From assembly GCF_042477335.2 (NCBI RefSeq), contig NC_091250.1, forward strand, positions 134,041,384-134,105,383: 64,000 nucleotides of DNA, in the 5' to 3' direction. The notes under the pieces are model-generated. The model worked only from the letters and a program-made list of their open reading frames with translations. It made no database searches and was not told the DNA's origin. The position numbers and the translations under genes were made by a program. Below, in pieces: positions 11,263-23,689 of the stretch (position 1 is the stretch's first letter; each line of letters begins with the position of its first letter). This DNA comes from Ovis canadensis (lineage: Eukaryota; Chordata; Mammalia; Artiodactyla; Bovidae).

Positions 11263-12205
11263 GCTGTTCAGTTCAGTTCAGTCGCTCAGTCAGGTCTGAC
11301 TCTTTGTGACCCCATGGACTGCAGCACACCAGGCCTCCCTGTCCATCACCAACTCCCGGAGTTCACCCAAACTCATGTCCATCGAGTCGGTGATGCCATC
11401 CAACCATCCCATCTTCTGTCGCCCCCTTCTCCTCCTGCCCTCAATCTTTCCCAGCATCAGGGTCTTTTCAAATGAGTTAGCTCTTCGCATCAGGTGGCCA
11501 AACTATGAGAGCTTCAGCTTGAGCATCAGTCCTTCCAGTGAGCATTCAGGACTGATCTCCTTTAGGACTGACTGGTTGGATCTTGCAGTCCAAGGGACTC
11601 TCAAGAGTCTTTTAGAACCACAGTTCATAAGCATCAGTTCTTCAGGGCTCAGCTTTCTTTATGGTCTAACTCTCACATCCACACATGACCACTGGAAAAA
11701 CCATAGGTTTGACTAGACGGACCTTTGTTGGCAAAGCAATGTCTCTACTTTTTAATATGCTGTGTAGGTTGGTCATAGCTTTTCTTCCAAGAAGCATCTT
11801 TTCATTTCATGGCTGCAGTCACTATCTGCAGTGATTTTGGAGCCCCCAAAATTAAGTCTCTCACTGTTTCCATTGTTTCCCCATCTATTTGCCATGAAGT
11901 GATGGGACCGGATGCCATGATCTTAGTTTTTTGAATGTTGAGTTTTAAGCCAGCTTTTTCACTCTCCTCATTCACTGTCATCAAGAAACTCTTTAGTTCT
12001 TCACTTTTCTGCCATAAGGGTGGTGTCATGTGCATATCTAAGGTTATTGATATTTCTCCTGGCAATCTTGATTCCAGCTTGGGCTTCATCCGGCCCAGCA
12101 TTTTGCATGATGTACTCTGCATAGAAGTTAAATAAGCAGGGTGACAATATACAGCCTTGATGTACTCCTTTCCCAATTTGAAACCGGTCCATTGTTCCAT
12201 GTCTG
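11263..12205 (-). mobile_element. BovB LINE 3' part (minus)
   Basis: The copy starts at its tail (GTTCAGTTCAGTTCAGTCGC, minus orientation). On the minus strand it reads back to the RT region with QGCILSPCLFN and a mutated catalytic box, RYAHDTTL where active copies have RYADDTTL. Frameshifts and stops show it is dead. It abuts head-to-head with the next copy. Confidence 0.93.
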
Positions 12206-13088
12206 GATCACAACACACTGTGGAGAATTCTTAAAGAAATGCGAGTACTAGACCACCTTACCTGCCTCCTGAGGAACTTGTATGCAGTTCAGGAAGCAAC
12301 AGTTAGAACCGGATGGATGATACCGCTCTAATGGCAGAAAGCGAGGAGGAACTAAAGAGCCTCTTGAGGAGGGTGAAAGAGGAGAGTGAAAGAGCTGGCT
12401 TAAAGCTCAACATTCGAAGAACTAAGATCATGGCCTCTGGTCCTATTGCTTCATGGCAAATAGATGGAAGAAAAAGTGGAGACAGTAACAGATTTTATGT
12501 GCGTGAACTCCAAAACAGACAGTGATTGGAGGCACAAAATTAAAGGATGCTTGCTCCTCGGAAGAAGAGCTATGACAAACCTAGACAGCTTATTAAAAAG
12601 CAGAGACATCACTGTGCTGACAAAGATCCATACAGTCAAAGCTATGGTTTTTCCAGTGGTCATGTATAGATGTGAGAGCTGGACAGTAAAGAAGGCTGAG
12701 CACCAAAGAATTGATGCGTTTGAACTGTGGTGTTGGAGAAGACTCTTGAGAGTCTCTTGGACTGCCATGTGATCAAAGTAGTCAATCCTAAAGGAAATCA
12801 GTCTTGAATATTCATTGGAATGACTGATGCTGAAGCTGAAGCACCAATACTTTGGCCACATTATGTGAATAACTGACTCATTGGAAAAAACCCTGATGCT
12901 GGAAAAGATTGAGGACAGGAGGAGAAGGGGATGACAGAGGATGAGATGGTTGGATGACATCATTGATTCAATGGACATGAGTTTGAGCAAACTCCAGGAG
13001 ATAATAAAGGACAGGGAAGCCTCGCATGCTGCAGTCCAGGGGGTCACACAGAGTCCGACGTGACTTAGTGATTGAACAACAGCAGCGG
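12205..13088 (+). mobile_element. BovB LINE 3' part (plus), head-to-head partner
   Basis: It begins at the segment that precedes RT motif B (GATCACAACACACTGTGGAG) and loses roughly 170 bp between VRTG and DDTALMAES. It then runs through the C-terminal domain to a degraded tail near 13085. Its 5' end touches the 5' end of the minus copy, forming an inverted pair. Confidence 0.92.
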
Positions 13089-13384
13089 TGGGAATGCCGA
13101 CCTCAAAGAGAGACGGCCAGACATCCGTGCCTCCTGATCAAAGGCAGTGCCACCTGGAAGCCCGAGCTTCATCCAGCTGCAGCAGGTGCTCTGCGCCTCA
13201 GCCCACGCCTCTGTGTCCCCCGCTGACCACCCCCATGAGCACCCTCAAGTGGGCAGCACAGTCTGTCCAGTCTCTGCCCCAGGTTGTCTCCAGCAAGGGG
13301 AAGAGGAGCCCCCGTGAGCTCCTGAGCGGGAGCCAGGCCCCCAGTGGTGGGGCCGCAGGGGGCTATACCTCTGGGAGCTGAAGT

Positions 13385-14370
13385 TGGAAATGAGCAAAAG
13401 ACCTGAGCAAACACCTCACCAAGTGACTCACCGATGGCGAACCGACATATGACTCATCATATGTCATCAGGGAAACTCGAACCGAAGCAGCATCCTGGTG
13501 CCGCTGCACGCCTCATCGAGCGGCCAAAACCCAGAGTGCTGATGGCGCCGATCGCTGGCGAGGGCACCGACTGCCCGGAACTCTTGTCGCTGCTGGTGGG
13601 GATGCAGGATGGAGCAGTCCCGTTGGGAGACAGCCTGACAGTTTCTGAGAAAATAAGGTTTTCTTACCATCAGGTTCAGCAGTCGTGCTCCTTGGCATTT
13701 ACCCAAAGGGTTGAAACTCGCACAGAGATGTTTACAGCAGTTTTAATGACAGCTGCGCAAACTGGGAGCAAGCAGAATACCCTCAGTAAATGGATAAAGT
13801 GTGATCCACCCGGACAATGGAATATGACTCAGCATTAAAAAGAAATGAGTTCAGGCCATAAAAAGACAGGCATATTCTTTACCCTCTGAGCCGCCCTGAA
13901 AAGACATGGAGAAACCTTGAGTGTGTATTTCTAAGTAGAAGATGCCAGTGGGAAAGGCTACATACTGTATGATTACAACTTTATGACTTTCTGGAAAAGG
14001 CAAAACTGTGGAGATACAGAAAGGATGAGTGGTTGCCAGGGGTCTGGGTGGGGAGGGGTGAGCAGGTGGAGCACAGATGGCCTTCAGGGCAGGGAGGCAG
14101 CTCTGTGTGAGACTGTGACGGTAGACACACGCCATCACACATTTGTCAGGCCCGCAGAATGTAAGCTGTGTCAACTACGAGCTTTGGGTAGTATCAGTAT
14201 ATACCGGTACATACCAACGTATCGATATTGGTTCGGCAATTGTAACAAACATACCGATGTTAATAGGGGGCGTAATGTGTGGCGGCTGGAAGACAGAGGA
14301 CGTGTGGTAACTCCGTATTTTGTGACCAGTTTTTCTGTAAACCTGAGTCTGCTCCAAAAAGTATAGTGTG
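13385..14370 (+). mobile_element. Old L1 3' end
   Basis: The stretch contains degraded L1 ORF2 C-terminal and 3' UTR phrases in plus orientation: CATTTACCCAAAGGGTTGAA, GGACAATGGAATATGACTCA, GGCTACATACTGTATGATTAC and GGTTGCCAGGGGTCTGG. No frame is intact. Confidence 0.75.
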
Positions 14371-15199
14371 TTAATTAAAAAGCAAATTACTAATCGACGT
14401 AACGAGAGTATGATGCTTGCATTCCAAAAGCTAGGAAGCATTTCGGAAGGAAACTGAAGCAGACCTGGACGAATGTGGAGACAGTTCAAGGTTCAGAGAC
14501 AAGGGTGTTAAGATGTGAATGTTCTCACAGCTAATCTGCAGCCTGTATCAAAACCCAGATGGCTTCCTCACAGATATTGATAATATGACCCTAAGATGAG
14601 TGTGGAAATTCACAAGACCCAGAATAGCCAAAACAATCTTGAAAGAGAAGAACAAAGTTGGAGTACTCTCATTTCCTGATTCCAAACTTTCCTACAAAGC
14701 TACAGTAATCAAGACAGTTAGTACTGGCATAAGGACAGAAATCCAGGTCAAGGGACTAGAACTGAGAGTCCAAAATGAGCCCTCACATGTGGGGTCAACT
14801 GGTTTTCAAAAAGGAAGCCAAGACAAGTCAATGGAGAAAGCATAGTCTTTTTAAGAAATGGCGCTGGGAAAACGGAATATTCATGCAAAAGAATGAACTT
14901 GGACTGCTATCGCATATGTATAGAAAATCAACTCAAAGACACCAAAGGCCTAACTGTGAGAGCTCAAACGTTCACACTCTTGGGAAAAGCATGGGTGTAA
15001 ATCCTGGCTTAGGCCACGGTTGCTTAGACGGGATACAGGCACAAACAACACAAGGAAGAGCGGATAAGTTGGGCATCGTCAGAATGAAAGACGTGCGTGT
15101 CAAAGGGCACCATCGGGAAGTGGAGAGAAGCTCAAAGCTTTGCAAACCATAGTCTGGCCAGAGATCTGTGCCTGGAACACATGAGCAGCATGTAAGAGG

Positions 15200-15490
15200 A
15201 CCTCCCTGGTGGCGTAGTGGGTAAGAGTCTGCCTGCCGTGCAGGGGCGCAGGCAGATACCTGGTCTGGGGAGATCCCACATGCCGCAGGGAGCTAATCCC
15301 GAATGCCACAGCCACGGGGCCGACCTGTCACAGCTGCTAACGCCCATTAACTCATGCATTTCCTTCCTGAGCTCCACCACAAGAAAAGCCACCACAATGA
15401 GAAGCCCCCATGCCGCGATGAAGAGTAGGCCCTGCTCCCTGCAACTACAGAAAGCCTGCACATAGCAACACAACCAAAAATAAATAAAGA
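15200..15490 (+). repeat. CHR-type tRNA SINE
   Basis: It starts with ACCTCCCTGGTGGCGTAGTG (tRNA-like head), continues through GATCCCACATGCCGCAGGGA and AAGCCACCACAATGAGAAGC, and ends in CCAAAAATAAATAAAG. This is the cetartiodactyl CHR-1-like structure, inserted in L1. Confidence 0.85.
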
Positions 15491-15752
15491 ACTATCAACA
15501 CGTCTTCCTCAAAAAGAGAATATGTGAGAATACAGACAATGCATAAACACTCGTGACTCAACAACACAAAGACAGACACTCAACTAGAAAAGTGAACAAG
15601 TTACCTGGATAGGTATTTCTCTAAAGAAGATACACAATCGGCCAATAAGCACATGTAAAGATGCTCAACATCAGCAGCCTACAGGGACATGCAAACCGAA
15701 ACCGCAACCTCCACTTCTCACCCGCTAGAACGGCTAGAGTCAGAGGGACAGG

Positions 15753-15876
15753 TGAGGGGCTGACCTGGTGGTCTGGTGGTTAGGACGCCATGCTTCCACT
15801 GTGGGAAGGGAAGAGGCTCGATCCCTAGTCAGGGAACTAAGATCCCACGTGCTGCGTGGTGAGGCCAAAAAGGGAA
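15753..15876 (+). repeat. CHR-2-type SINE
   Basis: GACCTGGTGGTCTGGTGGTT, GCTTCCACTGTGGGAAGGG and GTCAGGGAACTAAGATCCCA give the short CHR-2-like layout. A GACAGG phrase lies on both sides and may be the target duplication. Confidence 0.8.
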
Positions 15877-16265
15877 AGACAGGCAAAAACAAGTGTTGCC
15901 AAGGATGTGAAGAAGTTGGGATCCTCAGGCACTGTTGATGGGAATGTAAAATGGTGCAGCCACTTTGGAAAACAGCCTGGCAGTTCCTCAAAAAAATTAA
16001 ACGTGAAGTTAGCATATGACCCAGCAGTTTCACACCTAGGTACAGACCCAAGAGAAACGAAAACAAACGCCCACCGAAAACTGACGTATAAGTGTCTGTT
16101 ATTGATGAAAGTCTCAGGTGGAAACAGTCCATCAGCTGACGAATGGATAATGCGGTAAGTCCATATAATGAATGAAATACCATCTGACAATAAAAAGGGA
16201 GGGGGAACTAACATGCAGAAACACAGATGAGCCTTGAAAGCATTACTCTCGGTGAGCAGGGCAGT

Positions 16266-19200
16266 CACAAAAGACACTCGCTGTTGGCGCTCAGTTGCTA
16301 AGTCCTGTCCCACTCTTTGTGACTCCACGGACTGCAGCACACCAGGCTTCCCTGTCCTCCACCATCTCCTGGAGTTCACTCACACTCATGTCCATTGAGT
16401 TGACGATTCTGTCCGACCATCTCTTCCTCTGTCGTCCCCTTCTCCTGCCTTCAATCTTCCCCAGCATCAGGGTCTTTTCCAGTGAGTCAGTTCTTCGCAT
16501 CAGGTGGCCAAAGTATTGGAGCTTCGGCTTCAGCATCAATCCTTCCAATGAGTACTCAGGGTTGATTTCCTTTAGGATGGACTGGTTGGATCTCCTTGCA
16601 GTCCAAGAGATCTTAAGAGTCTTCTCAGCACTACAGTTCAAAAGCATCAATTCTTTGGCACTCAGCTTTCTTTATGGTCCAGCTCTCACATCTGCACATG
16701 ACCACTGGACAGAAATAGCTTTCACTGTATGGACCCTTGCCAGCAAAGTGCTGTCGCTGCTCTTTCGTATGCTGTCTAGGTTGGTCATAGCTTTCCTTCC
16801 AGGAAGCAAGCATCCTTTAATTTTGTGGCTGCAATCACCATCCACAGTCATTTTTGGAGCCAAAGAAAATAAAATCTATCACTGTCTCCAATTCTCCTGC
16901 TTCTATTTGCCATGAAGCGATGGGACCAGACGCCACGATCTTAGTTCTCTGAATGTTGAGTTACAAGTCAGCTTTTTCACTGTCCTTTTTCACCCTCATC
17001 AAGAGGCTGTTTAGTTCCTCCTCACTTTCTGCCATTAGAGTGGTAGCATCTGTATATCTGAGGCTGTTGACATTTCTCCTGGCAATCTGGATTCCAGTTT
17101 GTGATTCATCCAGCCTGAGGTATTTTGCATGATGTACTCTGTATGTAATTTAAATAAGCAGGGTGACAATATACAGCCTTGTCTTACTCCCTTTCCAATT
17201 TTGAACCAGTCAGTTGTTCCAAGTCTGGTTCTAACTGTTGCTTCTTGACCTGGATACAAGTTTCTCAGAAGGCAGGTAAGGTGGTCTGGTATTCCCATCT
17301 CTTTAAGAATTTTCTACAGTTTGTTGTGATCCACACAGTCAAAGGCTTTAGCACAATCAATGAAGCAGAAACAGATGTTTTTCTGGAATTCCCTTGCTTT
17401 CTCTTTGATCCAACAAATGTTGGCAATTTGATCTCTGGTTCCTCTGCCTTTTCTAAATCCAGCGTGTATATCTGGAAGTTCTTGATTCAAGTACTGCTGA
17501 AGCCTAGCTTGAAAGATTTGGGGCATAACCTCGCTAGCATGTGAAATAAGCACCATTGGGCAGTAGTTTGAACATCCTTTGGCATTGCCCTCTTTGGGAT
17601 TGTAATGAAACCTGGCCTTTTCCAGTCTTGTGGCCACTGCTGAGTTCTCCAAATTTGCTGACATACTGAACGCAGCACTTTCACAGCATCATCTTTTGGA
17701 ATTTGAAACAGCTCAGCCAGAATTTCATTGCCTCCTCTAGCTTTGCTTGAAGTAATGCTTGTAAGGCTCACTTGTCTTCATGTTACAGGATGCCTGGCTC
17801 TAGATGAGTGACCACAACGTTGTGGTTATTCAGGTCATTAAGACTTTTCTTGTATAATTCTTCTGTACAAGAAGAACTTGCCACCTCTTCTTAACCTTTT
17901 CTGCTTCTTTTAGGTCCTTACCATTTCTGTCCTTTATTGTGCCCATCCTTGCTTGGAATGTTCCCTTGATATCTCCAATTTTCTTGAATAGCTCTCTAGT
18001 CTTTCCCATTCTAATATTTTCCTCTATTTCTTTTCACTGTTCATTTAAGAAGGTCTTCTTATGTCTCCTTGCCATTTGCTGGAGCTCTGCACTCAGCTGG
18101 GTGTGTCTTTCCCTTTCCCCCTTGCCTTCACTCCTCTTCTCTCCTCGACTATTTGTCAAACCTCCTCAGACAACCACTCTGCCTTGCACTTTGTCTCTGC
18201 GATGGCTTTGCTCACTCCCTCCTGCGCAACGTTGACAAACCTCTGTCCATACTTCTCCCAGCACTTTGTCTGCTGGATCTAATCCCTTGAATCTGCTCGT
18301 CATCTCCACCATGTAATCGTAAGGGATTTGATTTAGGTCATGCCTGAACGGCCTAGTGGTACTCCCTACTTTCTTCAATTTAAGTCTGAGTTTTGCAATA
18401 AGGAGCTCTTGATCTGAGCCACAGTCAGCTCCAGGTCTTGTTTCTGCTGACTGTATAGAGCTTCTCCATCTTCACCTGCAAAGCATATAATCAGTCTGAT
18501 TTCAGTGTTGACCATCTGGTGATGTCTGTATGAGGGCTCTCTCTCGTGTTGTTGGAAGGTGTTTGCTGTGACCAGTGTATTCTCTTGACAAAACTCTGTT
18601 AACCTTTGCCCTGCTTTGTTTTGTACTCCAAGGATAAACTTGCCGGTTATTCCAGGTATCTCTTGACTTCCTACTATTTGCATTCCAATCCCCTACGACG
18701 AAAAGGACATCTTTTTTTGGTGTTAATTCTAGAAGGTGTTGTAGAGCTTCATGGAAATGGTCAGCTTCAGCTTCTTCGGCATTAGTGGTTGAGGTGTAGA
18801 CTTGGATTACCGTGATGTTGAACGGTTTGCCTTGGAAATGAATTGAGATCATTCTGTCGTTTTTGATGTTGCACCAACTACTGCATTTCAGACGCTTTTG
18901 TTGACTATGAAGTGGAGAACGAAAGAGCCTCTTCATGAAAGTGAGAGAGGAGAGTGAAAAAGTTGGCTTAAAGCTCAACATTCAGAAAACTAAGATCATG
19001 GCATCTGGTCCCATCACTTCATGGCAAATAGATGGGGAAACAGTGGAAACAGTGGCTGACTTTATTTTTCTGGGCTCCAAAATCACTGCAGATGGTGATT
19101 GCAGCCATGAAATTAAAAGACGCTTACTCCTTGGAAGGAAAGTTATGACCAACCTAGACAGCCTATTAAAAAGCAGAGACATTACTTTGCCAACAAAGGT

Positions 19201-20225
19201 CCGTCTAGTCAGGCTATGGTTTTTCCAGTGGTCATATATGAAAGTGAGAGTTGGACTATAAGGAAAGCTGAGTGCCAATGAATTGATGCTTCTGAACTGT
19301 GGTGTTGGAGAAGACTCTTGAGAGTCCCTTGGACTGCAAGGAGATCCAGCCAGTCCATCCTAAAGGAGATAAGTCCTGGGTGTTCATTGGAAGGCCTGAT
19401 GTTGAAGCTGAAACTCCAATACTTTGGCCACCTGATTCGACGAGCTGGCTTATTGGAAAAGACCCTGATGCTGGGAAAGATTGGGGTCAAGAGAAGAGGA
19501 TAACAGGATGAGATGGTGGATGGCATCACTGACTCGATGGACATGGGTGTGGGTGGACTCCGGAAGTTGGTGATGGGCAGGGAGGCCTGGCGTGCTGCAG
19601 TTCATAGGGTGGCAAAGAGTCGGACATGACTGAGCGACTGAACTGAACTGCTGACTATGAGGGCTACTCCATTTCTTCGAAGGGATACTTGCCAACAGTA
19701 GTAGATATAATGGTCATCTGAATTAAATTAGCCTATTCCCATCCATTTTAGTTCACTGACTCCTAAGCTGTTGGTGTTCACTTTTGCCTTTTCCTTCTTG
19801 CCCAATTTACCTTGACTGATGGGCCTAACATTCCAGGTTCCTGTGCGATATTGTTCTTCACAGCATTGGACTGCGCTTTCACCACCAGACACATCCGCAG
19901 CTGAGCGTCACTTCCACTTTGGCCCAACTGCTGCATCCTTCCTGAAGCTAGCAGTAGCTGCCCTCCGCGCTTCTCCAGCAGCGTGTTGGACGCCTTCTGA
20001 CCCGGGGTGCTCATCTCTCCGTGTCATATCTGTTTGCCTTTTCATGCTTCTCCTGGGTTTCTTACGGCAAGAATACTGGAGTGGTTTGTCGTTCCCTCCT
20101 CCAGTGGACCGTGTTTTGTCAGAACTCTCCACCGTGACCCGTCTGTCTCTGGTGGCCCTAGACGACATGGCTCAGAGCTTCATTCAGTTACACAAGCCCC
20201 TCCACCGCAAGGCTGTGATCCATGA
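16266..20225 (-). mobile_element. Near full-length BovB LINE (minus), hosts a nested copy
   Basis: Reading the minus strand, the element runs from its 5' UTR (about 20225) through the endonuclease region (about 19.8-18.0 kb) and the reverse transcriptase (about 17.7-17.0 kb) to its 3' tail near 16270. A second BovB (18911-19651) is inserted in the endonuclease part. Without the insert it is about 3.2 kb. Many stops and frameshifts break the reading frame. A piece of its RT core is open on the minus strand at 17314-17664. Confidence 0.93.
18911..19651 (+). mobile_element. Nested 5'-truncated BovB with 9-bp target duplication
   Basis: A plus-oriented BovB 3' fragment begins in the AESEEELKSL coding region and ends in GACTGAACTGAACTGC. 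TGACTATGA occurs immediately before it (18902-18910) and immediately after it (19652-19660). Removing the insert and one repeat restores the continuous minus-strand BovB host sequence. A 108-codon open stretch (18935-19261) remains, but the element has no RT core. Confidence 0.95.
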
Positions 20226-20430
20226 CGGGGGTATTGGCATGGGGATTTTGTCTCAGTACAGCTGTTGTTTAAAAAAAGAGGATTACAAAAGAAAGTACTA
20301 AATATTTAGACCTGATAGAAATTAAAGTGCTACATGTCTATCTCCACGGTGGAAATATTAAATCAGATAACATGCCGCCCCAATATGCACACAGATTTAC
20401 ATAAATGACCATCTTACACAATACGCAAAC

Positions 20431-20803
20431 CAGTCATATCTCCATCTCAGAAACACACAGGAAAGGTCAGACGCCCTCTCCCACCATATTTGTGAAAAAG
20501 GAGAACAGTTATATATCCATCTCAGAAACACATATGAAAGGTCAGACCCCCTCTCCCACCATATATATAAAAAACGAGAATAGTTATATCTCCATCTCAG
20601 AAACACATATGAGAGGTCAGACGCCCTCTCCCACCATATATATATAAAATGAGAACAGTTATATCTCCATCTCAGAAACATAGGAAAGGTCAGACGCCCT
20701 CCCCCATCATACATATAAAAAATGAGAACAGTTATATATCCATCTCAGAAACACATAGGAGAGGTCAGACGCCCTCCCCCCCCAAATACCTATAAAAAAG
20801 GGG
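20431..20803. repeat. 75-bp minisatellite, 5 copies
   Basis: CAGTTATATCTCCATCTCAG-like starts occur at 20431, 20506, 20581, 20656 and 20729 (periods 75, 75, 75, 73). Each unit continues with GGTCAGACGCCCTCTCCCAC and an AT-rich ATATATAAAAA stretch. Copies differ by several substitutions, so the array is older than the 38-bp one. Confidence 0.95.
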
Positions 20804-20813
20804 TCTTTATTTC

Positions 20814-20941
20814 ACGTGACTCTGTGTTAGTCACTCAGTCGTGTCCGACTCTGTAACCCCACGGACTGTAGCCCGCCAGGCTCCTCTGCCCATGGGATTT
20901 CCCAGGCAAGAATTCTGGAGTGGGTTGCCAGGTCCTTCTCT
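20814..20941 (-). repeat. Bov-A SINE with 11-bp target duplication
   Basis: A reverse Bov-A core (GTCACTCAGTCGTGTCCGAC ... TGGAGTGGGTTGCCAGGTCC) is flanked by GTCTTTATTTC at 20803-20813 and 20942-20952, a clear target-site duplication. Confidence 0.93.
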
Positions 20942-20952
20942 GTCTTTATTTC

Positions 20953-23460
20953 GTATCATATACAAAACATTCAATTACAGCACACACTCAAAAAGATACC
21001 GTTTCCAATGTACCAGAAAATTCGATGACTGTCTCATACCATGCACAAAGCACCATGCCATACGATGGACAGAGTATGAATCTGAGTGTGAATGAGTATG
21101 AATTTCAGTCACACAGAGAAAAAAGTTAGACATCCACCTCACACTTTAAGCAAATACATTAGTCAATCACACACACACACACAGACACACACACACCCAT
21201 ACTTTTCCAACTGAGAACACCATGCTAAAATATTCATCATGCTAAATCCACAGTAAGAAACTTAGATCTCCATCTATAAGTATTTTTAAGAAATAGATCC
21301 TAGCAGCTCTCCACGAAAATCTCGTTTCTGTTTCTGTGTGGTCCAGGCACTCCGAGCAAGGCCATTTACAGCCGAGTCAGGAAGGTCCATCTCGGTGACA
21401 TTCCAGGGTAGACAGGAACGTCCCCTCCAGGGGAAGATCTGCTTACATTCCAGAGTCCATGAACACTTCTCTCTGTCTGGAAGGCAGGATGGGCGGTCCC
21501 CAAGCCATCCCATACGCGATCAGACTTCCTAGTTTCAAGGTTCTCCTGAAACACACACCTCTGCATGCCGGTGGGGAGGAGCTGGAGGAGCTGGTCTGGG
21601 CGTTACCGCTGCTGCAAGGAACTAACACTCTGCCTCTGACCCGGGTGTGGTCCCACAGATGGGAGACTGTGCTGGGTCACCCTGTTAGCTGCAGGGAGAG
21701 CTGTCTCAGACCCTTCACCGTTTCTGATCTAACTGTTCATTTTACATCAAAGAATGAGATGTCTATTGTTTCCATTCAGGCAGAAAAATTAAGTAACCCT
21801 TTTACGTACTATATACACACAAAAGACAAAACCCATCTCACACCTCGCATACCTTAGTAGCCGCTAACCACGCAGCCTTACATAACGCAGCGTGCACACA
21901 CACTGGGTCATACGAGACACACAGACGTGACGGACACCCGGCCACGCGTGGCATCACTCAGCTACTTGCCTCCCTCCCTCTCCCTCTGCCCACTCCAGCA
22001 CGACACGACCTCACACCACGCATGCACAGAAAGTTGCCCATCTTGTACAGACACATACAAAAGTGAGGAGACCAGCTCCCATTTCTTCAACAGGTTGAAT
22101 GGTTCTGAGAAGCACAGGCGGGGGGGCCCAGGGTCCTCTGTGGGAAGGGCTGGCAAGCTGGGTCCCAGATGCTTTTGCCAGGACTTTGGGGTGTATGTGA
22201 ACCCGTGCTGACCTCCCCCAGCTACACTGGAGAGGGACCGGGGGTAGATGGGGGGTGGACCCTGAGGGGTTCTTTCTGGGCAGTCAGAGCCTTTCTGCAT
22301 TTAAGTCAATAAGCCCATGTTCCAGGGCAATTTTTGTAAAAAATTCTCAGCAGACAGACCCCTGCTCGGCCTCCCACATGGAAGTCACTGTCCTTTGGAG
22401 GAGCTGCAGAACCCGGATTCTGATTTGCTTACTCAGCCCCTGCCAGGGTGGTACGTAGGTGTGTGGTATTAGGGTATGTGTGCAGCAGGGGCTCAGACTC
22501 CAGGAGGGGGGATGCTGTGCTTTAGGACCAGATGGTCTGGCAGGTCCTGCCCCATCGGTGAGCTCGTGGGCCCCCTTGGAGAACCTGCCACGCAGGCTAG
22601 GGCCTGGAGACGCAGGGGCTGCCTGTGGGGGACACAGGGAGAAAATGCACCCACCCCCTCAGTGTCCTCAGTCACAGCCACCTGCTGGCCCCATCCCCTC
22701 CAGGGCTTTGGGTGTGGACAGACTGGTTCTTGCTCTCATATAGCTGGCAGTCTCCTGAGGGGAGGAGATAAAAACCAAGTAAGCACCGAGCAAACGAGAT
22801 GGGGCAACTCGTCGAGTAACATGAGATCTCTTCCCTGATATCATTACGCTGCCTTTGTTCCAGTCTGGCAGGAGAAACACAAGGTCTCTTCCCTGATACC
22901 ATGACGCTGCCTTTGCTCCAGTCTGGCAGAGACCCCTTCAGTTGCCTAAGTATGAGCAAGAGACAGTTTAAGAACGACACGCTGGCCTGGAGAAGCTTCA
23001 GTGAATGGCTGTGTGGGATGCTGATAGGAGTCTGTCTTTGATTCAGAAAAAAAGAAATGGAAACTCAGTTTTGGTCATAATTCTGTGTGTTGAATGTTAT
23101 TTTAAATAAGCATTTCTAGATAATTTTCAGAAGCAGCATGCTTGTGTGGAGATCAAAGGGTGTGTATTTCCGAGATGTGGTGGCTCCAGAGCTGTGCCCC
23201 GGGGTTTCAGGCACAGAGAGGCGCACGCTGGTGCAGCGCGAGACAAGCCTGGACCGTGGAGGTGCTCACCCTGAGAAACTTGTCCAGAATTCAAGCAAAC
23301 TCTCTCATTAAACGTGAGTAGAAAAAGCCATTGTTTCCAAATGAATGTACTTTCCACCTTATGTGAGTTTTTAAAAGCTAAGCTTCTTATTTTGAGGTTC
23401 AATGCAGTTGTAAGAAATAACGCCAGGATGCCTTGTACACTTTGCCCAGTTTGCCCCCAA
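20953..23460. other. Intergenic, a small tandem duplication, otherwise unrecognised
   Basis: No gene is recognised. A (CA)n microsatellite lies at 21169-21197. Around 22827-22928 a segment of about 46 bp (TCTCTTCCCTGATA..., ...CAGTCTGGCA) is tandemly duplicated with a 58-bp period. The rest is unique-looking and could hide an LTR remnant, but I see no paired ends. Confidence 0.5.
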
Positions 23461-23535
23461 CTCAGTTCAGTCAGTCAGTTCAGTCGCCCAGTCGTGTCTG
23501 ACTCTGCGACCCGCGAGTCGCAGCACGCCAGGGTG
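23461..23535 (-). repeat. BovB 3' tail fragment
   Basis: GTTCAGTCGCCCAGTCGTGT, CTGACTCTGCGACC and CGCAGCACGCCAGG are the terminal 75 bp of BovB in minus orientation, strongly 5'-truncated. Confidence 0.8.
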
Positions 23536-23689
23536 CCCACAGGCACGGCCATAGCACAGATATGAGTGCGACCCACGAGCCTTTCCTCCCATCTCACTCG
23601 CGTTCACCACGTGTGTGCCTGACACGAGTGTGTCCACGCCACAGTCAAGACGCACAGGCCCTTTTCTGTCTTTTGTCCACATTCTAACT

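Larger units (their letters stand above)
14600..16265 (+). mobile_element. Old L1 ORF2 fragment carrying CHR SINEs
   Basis: The stretch carries L1 ORF2 phrases in plus orientation (TTCCTACAAAGCTACAGTAA, TGGCGCTGGGAAAACGGAAT, CCACTTTGGAAAACAGCCTG, TATGACCCAGCAGTTTCACA). Two cetartiodactyl SINEs interrupt it, and a minus-strand BovB copy ends it at about 16265. It is degraded. Confidence 0.8.

Noticed and set aside
20953-23460. Possible endogenous retrovirus or LTR
   Set aside because: No paired LTRs, primer-binding site, or gag/pol/env-like frame could be seen; the short duplication alone is not enough.
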